Below, piece by piece: positions 10,901-22,900 of a stretch of 64,000 nucleotides of DNA. Each line of letters opens with the position of its first letter. The first letter of the stretch is position 1. The notes under the pieces are model-generated. The model made no database searches and was not told where the DNA came from. It saw only the letters and a program-made list of their open reading frames with translations. Where the stretch lies: assembly GCA_963680875.1 (NCBI GenBank), contig OY804579.1, positions 80,961,095 to 81,025,094 of the forward strand, written 5' to 3'. Both the position numbers and the translations under genes were made by a program. The DNA is from Bathymodiolus brooksi. Its lineage: Eukaryota; Mollusca; Bivalvia; Mytilida; Modiolidae.

Positions 10901-13900
10901 TATGATGTATGCATCTCTCAGTTGATACGACATTCCAGCAGCACCTGCATATGGTGTATACATCTCTCAGTTGATACGACATTCTAGCAGCACATGCATA
11001 TGGTGTATACATCTCTCAGCTGATACAACATTCCAGCAGCACCTGCATATGGTGTATGCATCTCTCAGTTGATGCAACATTCCAGCAGCACCTGTATATG
11101 GTGTACACATCTCTCAGCTGATACAACATTCCAGCAGCACCTGTATATGGTGTACACATCTCGCAGTTGATACAACATTCCAGAAGCATCTGCATATGGT
11201 GTATACATCTCTCAGTTGATACAACATTCCAGCAGCATATGCATATGGTGTATACATCTCTCAGTTGATACAATATTCCAACAGTATCTGCATATGGTGT
11301 ATACATCTCTCAGTTGATACAACATTTCAGCAGCACCTGCATATGGTGTATACATCTCTCAGTTGAAACAACATTCCAGCAGCACCTGCATATGGCGTAT
11401 GCATCTCTCAGTTGATACAATATTCCAACAGTATCTGCATATGGTGTATACATCTCTCAGTTGATACGACATTCCAGCAGCACCTGCATATGGTGTATAT
11501 ATCTCTCAGTTGATGCGATATTCCAGCAGCACCTGCATATGGTGTATACATCTCTCAGTTGATACAACATTCCAGCAGCACCTGCATATGGTGTATATAT
11601 CTCTCAGTTGATGCGATATTCCAGCAGCACCTGCATATGGTGTATACATCTCTCAGTTGATACGATATTACATAGCTTGTTGTTGCTATCATGGTTTCCT
11701 TCATATTGGGTTGCAGCTAACAAGGAAGCTACTGAAGCAAGGGTTCCCAGTGGTTAAGTTGAAAGTTGTACGGTCGCCAACATGACTTGGTTAATTTCTA
11801 CGGAGTATCTATGTCACAAGTGACTAAGAATGTGTTCCGTTTGTCATAATCACAATCTGGTCCTTTCCTCATTCATGACTTGTCACCAGATTTATAATAA
11901 GAGTAACACGACAGGTGCCACTTTCTAAGGAACCAGTTTACAGTCAAATACTTCAATGGTAAAGAACACTTCATATAATTTACTACATAAATAATAATCA
12001 TTACCTTCCTGTTTGTCTGTCTGTAATCGAAGTGATATTTCTTCAGTGATCAATATCTATATAGTAATGCTGTGTTTAGCATTTGCTATGTGGAAATAGT
12101 GCTCAGAGTCATGCACTTTGCCTGTCAATCTGGCAACTATTTTCACAATGAATGTTCAGTAATTGATATATTATTTCGATAAGTGTCAATAATATACAGC
12201 GTTTAAGTACCTTTCTGTATATTTAGAAAACTGATAAGACAACTCCATACAATAGATTCCATTTTTAGGAGATGGTGATAGAATTAAACGTTCAGATGAT
12301 TCAAGCGTTTTGTGGATGATATAATATTGACAATAGTATAATCTCTTATTGTCATTATATGCTTCTGCTAAACATTCAAATCATACTGCTTACTCTTCGC
12401 GAGCACCTGGGTTCACCCCCTGTTTTTTGGTGCGGTCCGTATTGATCATCGTTTTTGTTTTCTGTCTTGTGTTTAAATTTCTTGTTTGTTTTAGTTCGGT
12501 GTCTTGTGCCCAATGTTGCGTGTGTCTCTAGATAGTCCATTATTGATATTGCCCCTTCGGTTTTCTCTAACGTTTATTCAAGCGTGTTAGTGAAGATATA
12601 CTATTGTCATTATAAGCAATTGCACAATTATTTTCTGTTGAAACTTGCAGGAAGTATAATATTTGTTTTCATGAACTTCACTTGGAAACGAAAGTAGACA
12701 CAAGGATCATGCACTTTATTCATACTGTTTATGTAGAAACATTGTCTTCAGTATGTTTGTTTAGACAATTGAATCAAAGTACTTCAGCTACGACAGTATG
12801 TTTTGTTGTTCATTTTTAATAAAAAGTGAAGAAGATGAAAAGTTAAAAAAACAACAACACTATTTTAAGCAATGAAACATCAATACCACTGTGGTACCCA
12901 TATTTTGAAATCAGTTATTACCTGTTAACTGGCATAGAAAAGGTAACCGTTCTGAACAGTTTCTATTTTCATTCTCATAAGAACCACGTGACCATGACAC
13001 AGCAGTACAGAGACTCGCTGAAAATGAAATAGAATCAAAGCTATGGTATTAATTTATGCAACAACTACTGAAGGGTTAGCGCTATGGTGTTTAACGTCAC
13101 TTTCAAAAATATTTCAGCTCTTTCGTGGCTCTAAGTTTTCTTGGTGGAAGAAACCAGAGTACCCGTAGAAATCCACCGACCTGCCGCAAGTCACTGACAA
13201 ACTTTATCATATAATGTTATATCGAGTACACCTCGCCTGATTGGGATTCGAGCTCAAACTAATGCAGGATATATTCTCGAATTAACAGATCAATCTTAAG
13301 TTGATATTCAACCTGTGCAATTTATTTATCAATTCCACCTTATATCAGAATGCTGTCTTCTGATTGGTTGATGAAAGGGGTAATTTTTTACCAATTCTTA
13401 GTTTTTTCCAGCTTTTGCACCATTGCCGGGATATTTGCCTAAATATACCACGGTACTATTGGCAAAAACCCCGTTCGAAACGAAATTCCTTCTTTAAATA
13501 GTTTATGACGTCACGGATGTCATTCGAATTAATCGGTCTTCTTTCAACCACCGCAAAAGTAAAGAAAATGACGACAGTGTCAGCCGTTATGTTTGAAATC
13601 GTTGAAATGTATATATTTCAAATTCATTTGCATTATTTTTTTTGCATGTTGTATATTAAAGCAAAACCGTGATTTATTTTATTTTTGAGTTTATTCCAGA
13701 ATTTATACACTTCTTTGACAAGATTTTTCCTGTTTTCGTAGATTGATTTTAAGTCTCAGTTGAAAATCAAATGATCGAGGTGGTCTGAAGTTCTGAACCT
13801 GCTTGCATGCCACTATTTTACTTGCTGTTAAATATTCGGCGGAATTAAACAAATATATCCTGTTGGTGAGGGTTATTTGCGGAAAATACCGGTTTCGAGG

Positions 13901-16900
13901 ACAGTCAAATGTCACCCGCCACTAAAGCGGCTCGGGATATTTACCTCTCCTCTCAACCGGTATTTTTCGCAAATAACCCTCACTAACAGGATATATTCAT
14001 ATACTGTAATAGTACATTGATAAATTGTGACTGACTTGTCTGTGAATTTGTGTATTATGATTATTATCGTTGGAAGCGTGTTGTGTCCTTAACTCAACCG
14101 TGCGACAGAGAAATAAATATTGCCCGAGACCTCTCGCGATACAGTACACGATCTTTACACATGCATATCGGATATTTTTATTATTAAAAAGAAATAATAC
14201 TTGCATAGCCGATTTCATGGACATCTAGACTTGCGTAATGGGATTTGTGCGGGGCGTGCATACAAGCGAAATAAATGTCGCCACAAGAACAGTAAATAAT
14301 GCAATTACTATCAAAACTAAAGTTCTCCTCACTCAGGCATATGTGATCTAAACTGATTTTGGCTATCCTATTTATACCCTTTGGCATTGGTCCTCCCAAA
14401 CACCTTGATATTGCTTGGCTTTCCAATCTTTAGATCTTGAGCGCACCTGATGAAGGTTATTCTGAGCGTACCTGATGAAGGTTATTCCAGAAACGTACTT
14501 GATGAAGGTTATTCCAATCTTTAGATTCTGAGCGTACCTGATGAAGGTTATTCCAATCTTTAGATTTTGAGCGTACCTGATGAAGGTTATTCCAATCTTT
14601 AGATTTTGAGCGTACCTGATGAAGGTTATTCCAATCTTTAGATTTTGAGCGTACCTGATGAAGGTTATTCCAATCTTTAGATTTTGAGCGTACCTGATGA
14701 AGGTTATTCCAATCTTTAGATTTTGAGCGTACCTGATGAAGGTTATTCCAGAAACGCGTCTTGCGCACTAAGTTGTATATCTACGTTTTAATTACCAAAC
14801 ACTAGAACAGTAACATACGATATATAAGATATAAATATGTTTTCCATTGTATGATAACGATAATTTCTAGATACAATATTTCAAACATGGCTGCCCATTG
14901 TGATAATGTTACTGCTATTTGATTTATACATATTACAAATGTTCATACCATTTAATAACTCTCTAACACTAAAATACCCCAACCACGAGACGATATTACT
15001 GGACTTTGATGTTAAAGGTAGTATACTTTTCTTGTTTATGCACGTATTCACAGCTTTCGTCCAATTAGATACTGACCCTTTAAAATATATATTAAGTTAA
15101 TGTATTAACATGTTGACACTACTGTAAAACAAAGTTTTAAGGGACCAACCATTTTCTTACAGGAAATTGAAAGGGGTTCGAAATTCTTGTTCAGACAGAA
15201 ATAAATTTTCGTCTCTGAGGCTAGGTGTGTACATTTTCTTAATTGAAAATTGACATAGGGCGATTTAGCTGCGGAACCGCAACCCTTATGGTCCTTGGCC
15301 AGTTTTGCTGTTAGAGTTATCTCTTAAATGTCACGTGACCTCAAAGCGAGAATACCACAATGACAAGATGGCGGAACGAAGTAGGCGGGATCAGTTAATA
15401 TCGAGACATTTGTTATCATAATGAGCTAGAAATGAATAATAATTATTAAGTAAATATCAAAAGCGATAGATAAATATGTAATGAAACGAATTATCCACAT
15501 GACTCCGCTCACACAAAGCGTTTTGTTGTGAAAAGTACTGTTGAAAGTTGCGACAAAATCAAGGTCGCAGCTTCGCAAATTTTTGATAGGGTGAAACCCG
15601 TAGCCCTAAGGGGGATTAGGACAAAACGAGGATATTGGTTACATGTGAATGGCGGACAGGGCGGGTGGTAATATTTTTTTTTCTACAAAAAAAATATTCT
15701 GATTCCCAATGTTGCTGAAAAAATATTCTGATTTTGGTGGAGGAAGAAAAAAATAATCTGATTCAGAGTTTTTGTCATATAGTCTAATGTTAAATTATGG
15801 AAAACAAATTCGAGCTTAGCTCGACAAAAAATACCTCTCGTGTTTACCGATTTTTTTTTTCTGAACGAAACAAATAACCATAACCCCCCCTCCCCCCCCC
15901 CCCCCCCACCCTGCAAGTTAAATGGTCGGTCCCTTATTGAATAACAGAGGAATATTTGGTGATTTTAATGGAAAAAAACGTTGAATTAAATAAGAAATCT
16001 TGCTTTCAAGTGGCTGTGTTGAATATTCACCATCAATGGCGGACGAGGTAAACAAACAGAGAGATAACGATACTCTTTGTGCCTTAGTTGGGGATTTTAA
16101 TGCAAGGTCATCCGATTTGAACGATTTCATTATACCTGATGATGATTTGTGAGCTTTTTAAAATTATAATACCGATGATACAATATCATTTAATGCTATT
16201 CATATGGTACTGCTTTGACAACTATTTTACCTATTTTGTTCCTGTATTTAAATACTGTTACAGTGACAGCCGGAACCTTTGAACCGTAATGAGAGCGGGA
16301 GGTTTGGCGCCTTAAAATCTGATTCAACCCACCATTTCTTTAGAAATGCCTGTACCAAGTCAGGGTCATTACGGTTTTCACAGTTTTCCGGTTGTTGACT
16401 GATTTTGTCTGTTTATATAATTATGAGTTTTGACTTTCCCTTTATAAGATTGTTCGGAGTTCGGTAATTTTGTTATTACCTTTATTTACATAGAAAATCC
16501 AGCGACACGGGTCGGTGTAATGCCTATGGCAATAAACTATTAAATATGTGCAAAAATAATAACATATACATTACAAATGGTAGAGTAGGGTAATGACAAA
16601 AATATTGGTAAAGTCACTAGTAAAGAATCTAATAGTACGGTTGATTATTTCATTATTGCATCTGAGTTATTTCCCTTTAGTACGGAATTTGGTATTATTG
16701 ATTTTTACCCGTTATTTTCTGATGTTCACTGTCGCACACATGTGTCAATTTCATGTTAAGAGAGTCTACTTGATTTACATAATAAAAACACTCCAATAAA
16801 AATAGTTAAACCGGTTCATTGTCAACAGTGAAAACAATCTTTTAGTTGATATCTAATGAATTAGAAATGATTAATGAACACAGTAACACTTTTCAGTCAG

Positions 16901-19900
16901 ATTTAAATCAGTTTGTAGAAAAATTAATAAAATATTTATCGATACCTCTCAAGAAACCTTTGGAAATAAAATATATTACAAAGAGAAGTCATCTAAAGTA
17001 AATCGGCCTTGGTTTAAATATAACATACAGTGATATTGAAACAAAAGAAACGGCCCGTATTGGATATAACGGGTTTCTTTTTCCGCATGAGTACTCAGGT
17101 GAAGGCCGAGGTGCGTATATAACGGGTTTCTTTTTCCGCATGACTACTCAGGTGAAGGCCGAGGTGCGTAGCACCAAGGCCGTCACTTGAGTACGAATGC
17201 GGAAAAAGAAACCCGTTATATCCAATACGGACAAATTATTTTGTTTCAATAATAATGTATTTAACTTGTACAATAATAGTGTTGTTGAAAAAATAAATGG
17301 TATGGCATATATTTTTACACTTTTAATGTTTAGAAAGTCAAATAAGACAACAATTAACAAAAATAAAACGACAATTTTTTATCGGTCAACGTCCTTTCGA
17401 TTCTCGATTTTATTTAGATATTTCAAGGTCTTTCAAGTGAAAAGAATCGTTTATATTTAGATATTTCAAGGTCTTTCAATTGTCTCAAATGTTCACCTGT
17501 GGTCTCTCTGATTTGTTATTACTTGCGGTCGATTCGTTAGTTGTTTTTGTATTGCGATAATACATTTTAAAAGTCCACATACTCGTCAGTTCTGAACATA
17601 AATTATGCCAGATCCGAAATACTTGTATCGTGTCTTGTATATTGCTTTTTTAAACAAATTGTTGATATTTTTTTTTCCAAAGCTTACTATCAAGAGTGAT
17701 ATATACTAATTATAGAGCATAGCAGTGTGGTCACCGTAGCTGAGTGGTTAGATGGAAGTTTTGAAAGTCAAAGTAGACTGGAAAAAGCCCAACAGTGGTT
17801 CGATACCCGAAAGTCTCAAAATATGTTTAACACGTGTCTAAGCCTAAAACAGTAAAATGTTAAAGTTGATATATTCAAGAACAAAAGAATAAACTAGATT
17901 CTTAAAAATAATCCACTGTTCGAACAATAATGTGACGTCAGAGAAATGTAATATGACCAGGTAAATAATATTTACCTTGTCTCAAAAATGGGTCAAAGTA
18001 CAGCGGCCTGTATCATCGGCCCCTATTAGCGACTTGTATCAACCGCCTCTATTAGTAGCCTGTATGTGATATTAGAGGCCGCATTTATAATGGCTTTGCT
18101 GGGGGTATTATTGTACAACAACACTTGTCATTCAAAAAGAAAAACCTTTCATAAAGCTAAGAAAACTTTAACTGAATCAAAAATGACGAAAAGTGGCATG
18201 TAAGTCTTATAGAGCAGAAATGAATAAATGTTTCAGTGATTATGAACTTACATGTAGAGTCGAAAATGAACTGCGTAATACGTCAGAATCGAATCCAGGT
18301 GATTTGTGGAAAATTTTAAACAAATTTAAAAGATCAAAAAGGGAGGACAAAATTGATATTGATGAATTATACGAGTATTTTAAAAATTTGAACCTTAGTA
18401 ATGAAGTGGGGGATTCCAATTTTGAAATGCCAGATACCAATGATAATCTTGCAAACGATACTCTAAACGGCAAATTTATTGAAGAAGAAATCACTTCTAT
18501 TATTCAAAATTAAAAGAATGGCAAAGCACCTGGATATGATTGTGTCATTAATGAATATATCAAATCAACTATTAGTTTATGTATGCCATTGTATTTAAAA
18601 CTGTTTAGGAAAATTATTGATACAGGAATCATCCCAGAGATATGGACAATAGGTATAATCATGCCAGAGATGTGGACAATAGGAATAATCATCCCAGAGA
18701 TGTGGACAATAGGTATAATCATCCCAGAGATATGGACAATAGGCATAATAATTCCAGAGATATAGACAATAGATATAATCATCCCAGAGATATGGACAAT
18801 AGGTATAATCATCCCAGAGATGTGGACAATGGGCATAATCATCCCAGAGATATGGACAATAGGTATAATCATCCCAGAGATGTGGACAAGAGGTATTATC
18901 ATCCCAGAGATATAGACAATAGGTATAATCATCCCAGAGATATAGACAATAGGTATCATCATCCCAGAGATATGGACAATATGCATTATCATTCCAGAAA
19001 TGTGGACAATAGGTATAATCATGCCAGAGATGTGGACAATAGGCATAATCATTCCAGAAATGTGGACAATAGGTATAATCATCCCAGAGATGTGGACAAT
19101 AGGTATAATCATCCCAGAGATGTGGACAATAGGCATAATCATCCCAGAGATATGGACAATAGGTATACTCATCCCAGAGATATGGACAATATGAATAATC
19201 ATGCCTATCTACAAAAACAAAGGTGATCCTGGTAATCCAGATTCCTATTGAGGAATCACATTGGTCTCTTCTGTAGGTAAAGTCTTCACGTCAATTCTTA
19301 ATAGTACACCGACAAAATATGCAGATTTGGTACACAAGATTCCAAATGCTCAAGCTGGGTTAAGGGTGGGATATTCAACTACAGATAATATTTTTTGCTT
19401 ACACGTGCTAATTGATATATATATATATGTTGTTTGGGAAAAATTATATTGCACATTTATTGACTTTAAAAAGGCGTTTGATACAGTTTGGAGGTTGGGG
19501 TTATGGCAAAAACTGGTGAAAAATAATGTTTGTAGGAAAGTTTTAAAAGTGATATTAAATATGCATAATAGAATTAAATCGTACGTAATGCAAAATGATG
19601 ATATTTCAGGGCTTTTTACATGTGATATTGGGTGCGCCATGGGAAAATTTACCTCATTTCCTCTTCTCGATTTTCCTTGCAGATTTAGAAGATTATCTGA
19701 TACAATACCAGATGAAAGGTCTTGAAAAAATAAAAAATCTATGTCAGGAGCTAAGAATTTTTGTACTTATTTTTGTACTCCTCTATGCTGATGATACTAT
19801 TATCTGATCAGAAAGCGCAATTGATTTACAAAGCTCATTAGATGTTTTTGAAAGTTATTGTTCGCAATGGAAACTGTCTATGAATGTTGAAAAAACTAGA

Positions 19901-22900
19901 GCTATGATCTCTTGTAAACGTAAAGGGAGACAACAGTATGAGTTTAAATTATATGGATCCAATATTGAAATTGTTGAGTCATATTCATATTTAGGATTAA
20001 CGTTTACTTATAATGGAAAATTGACACTTGTAAAAAAGAAACTAGCAGAACAAGCACAAAAATCGTTATATGCTCTTTACAATAATAGATCAATAGGTGA
20101 TGAAATACATTATTTATATTTATGTCAGAACGAACAAATACAACGTCTTAGGGCTACATGTATTCCTTCTTATTATTTAATGTCAGAATAAGTTAAATGG
20201 AATCTGATCAATTTGCAGTAAACCTGTTTTGAATAATGTTGCAATATTCATAGAAAAAATTCGCTATCTTTTATAATACTATGAAAATGATAAGAAACTC
20301 ACCGAATGTAAAAAATAATCCATGTTATATAGATTAAAGAGCTCTTTTCTGGTTACTCGTATCGAGTGCGACCCATGCTTTTCACGTGATAGATAACTTC
20401 TCTATTATGAACATTACATTACGTATAGGGGAATGTCCAAGTAACTCTCCATTCCTTAAAAACAATGGAGCCGAGGCCGATTGTTTTTAAGGAATGGAGA
20501 GATACGAGGACATTCTCCAACTTAAAATCCACCCATTGTACTTTATTAATTTCATTAATTATTAATCCTGTAACAAAAAAAACTTGTGTATAGTATCTAA
20601 AGTACAAAGGGAACAATAACTCCACCCCTGTCCACATTGTTCATAACTGTCCATTCCTTGAAAATAATGGAGAGTTTAGACAATAGATTTACATCACAGG
20701 TGGATTTTAAAATATATTCTGTGTCTGTTCATTCAAATATTATTTAACATTTGTTATTCTAATTATATTATTTCCTTTTTTTTTTCTTTGTGAATTTACC
20801 CTGTTCACCATTAATATATTGTTGTATATATGTTGCCTCTTGTTACAGTGTAACTGTCTGAGAATACTAATAAAATCTTGAAATCTTGGAACACCCACCC
20901 ATACAATACGAAAATGGTTGATTCCTAACAATAATAAATAAACTATTACTATTGTGTTTACTGAGTAAGTTGTTATTCTGTTTTAAATCACTGTTAGCGA
21001 TCCAGGTTTATGGTGTTTAACGCCACTTTCAACAATATTTCAGCTATCGTGGCAGTCAGTTTTATTGGTGGAGGAATCCGGAATGCACGGAAAAAACCAC
21101 TGACCTGTCGCAAGTTACTGACAAACTTTATCAGATAATATTGTATCGAGTACAACTCGTCCGAGTGGAATTCGAACTCACAACTTTAGTGGTGATAGGC
21201 ACCGATTGCACAGGTAGTTGTAAATCCAACTACCAAACGATAACGACAACGACGGCCCCTCCAGGTCTATATACTGTATGATTATGCACTGTACATTGTA
21301 TTCTCTATGTTGCCAATATATCGTTTGTATTCATGTATAATTCAGCCGTCATATTAGTCATAAATCCCAGTTTGCAGGTGTTAACACACATCAACTAAAA
21401 CCTTTTTTTTTCGTTTTACTCGCATTTCATCAGAGGTGAGTAATACAAAATGTGCGTGTGTGTGTTGATATAATCTTGCTTGTGTCCTGTTTTGCGTTTC
21501 AAAGATGAATATGATGAATTTGTCAGAATTATAAATATTAACTGCAGAAATGTCCTGCAATTGCTTTGTACTTGCGCTATGCACATTCTACGAATGGTGA
21601 ACGTAATATATTCGGGTGCCACTGGTGGATCAGGATATGTTCACCCTTCCGGAGCACTTGAGTTCACCTATGGTTTTCAATGAGGTTCGCGTTTCTCAAT
21701 CTTCAATTTTCCATGTTGTGGTTGGTCCGTCATTTTCCGTATTTTTTTTTCCATTTTCGTTTGACCATTGTATTAACTATCTGTCCTTTTTCGAATTACT
21801 GCTTCTGATATTGAAACTTTTCTTTGCTGCAAAACTAAGGTTTCACTCACTTGATCCTTCACAACTAAAATTATATGTAGAACTACAATCCGTGACAACA
21901 TTTATGTTATTTTGCGAAGCAAGACAACGGCGTGTACTTGATATGTTATCAAAGATTTCCATTTCAGTTTCGATATCTGGAAATGATAAATCAATGGTTA
22001 ATATTTCTTCTATTTTAGTCTGTTTTTAGACTTAATTAAACAAAATTTTGCTCTATATTGATGTTATATTTGATTAAGCACAACTTAAGGACCAACAAAT
22101 CTTATCTTAGAATCTATTAGCTTCTTTGTTAGCAGCATCCTCTTTCAAGGAAATCTAGATACGACACTCTGGAATATCCATTAAAAAGAGAGATATAGGT
22201 ACGTGCTACTGGAATGTTGCTACATATAAATGGAAAATTGATTTCATCTCTCTCTTTTTATAAAAGCGTCATTTTTAACCGACTTGCACTTTAAATTTCT
22301 AGGTGTAGGTCTGGGTATAAAGCATGCCTAACTATATCTGTCATGCCTTTTGTTTCAAGTTCAATGGGACAGACCAACCAATATATAGATGGGTACGAGT
22401 TATTTACACAAACTATAATGAACCACATTGTCTATTGTTTACAAAGTGCTTTGCTGTCACAATATTACTGTGAAAACGAACATAAGTAATGCATAAAATA
22501 TTATACTCTAAATTTTGGGGTGGGTTATGAGTTATGGTGTTTTACGCCTCTTTTAACAATATTTCAATTATATCGTGCACGTGGCAGTCAATTTTATGGG
22601 TGGAGGAAACCTGAGTACCCGAAAAAACCACCGACCTGTCGCAAGTTACTGACACATTTTATCACAAAATGTTGTATCGAGCACACCTCGCCATGAACGG
22701 GATTCGAACTCACAACTGATAGGCACTGATTACACAGGTTGTTAGTGCCTATCAGCACTGGAGTTGTGAGTTCTAAAGTTTGGTCATATTGTGGATGATA
22801 TGTGATATGAATACATAACACTACATGTTCTTGACAAATAATTACCTCGTTCAATCTTAAACAATGTCAATCCCTTCTCAGACGAGCAGAACACATCGTT

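Larger units (their letters stand above)
16035..20191 (+). mobile_element. APE-type non-LTR retrotransposon (LINE), degenerate, copy 1
   Basis: Endonuclease C-terminal part (LVGDFNAR, then [14 protein letters not shown] and SDVHC), a linker with RPWFKYN, then reverse transcriptase ([54 protein letters not shown]). It is broken by frameshifts, stops, a 282-bp insertion, a ~1.1-kb foldback-containing insertion (about 17,030-18,115) and a 30-bp minisatellite. It lies in the receptor intron between exons 5 and 6, antisense to the gene. Confidence 0.85.

Noticed and set aside
11016..11306. Frames within the 49-bp arrays (also 44,708-44,920 and 45,345-45,557)
   Set aside because: 49 bp is not a multiple of 3 and frames rotate through all phases; this is satellite, not coding.
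10246..11667. CRISPR-like array
   Set aside because: There are no variable spacers of constant length between repeats; it is a head-to-tail satellite in a eukaryotic intron.
14457..14768. Minus-strand frame with repeated [13 protein letters not shown]
   Set aside because: 39-bp tandem repeat (13 codons) keeping an accidental frame open.
18510..19202. 230-codon minus-strand frame of repeated [10 protein letters not shown]
   Set aside because: It is the reverse of the 30-bp minisatellite. A unit of 10 codons keeps all frames open; there is no start context or splice sites.
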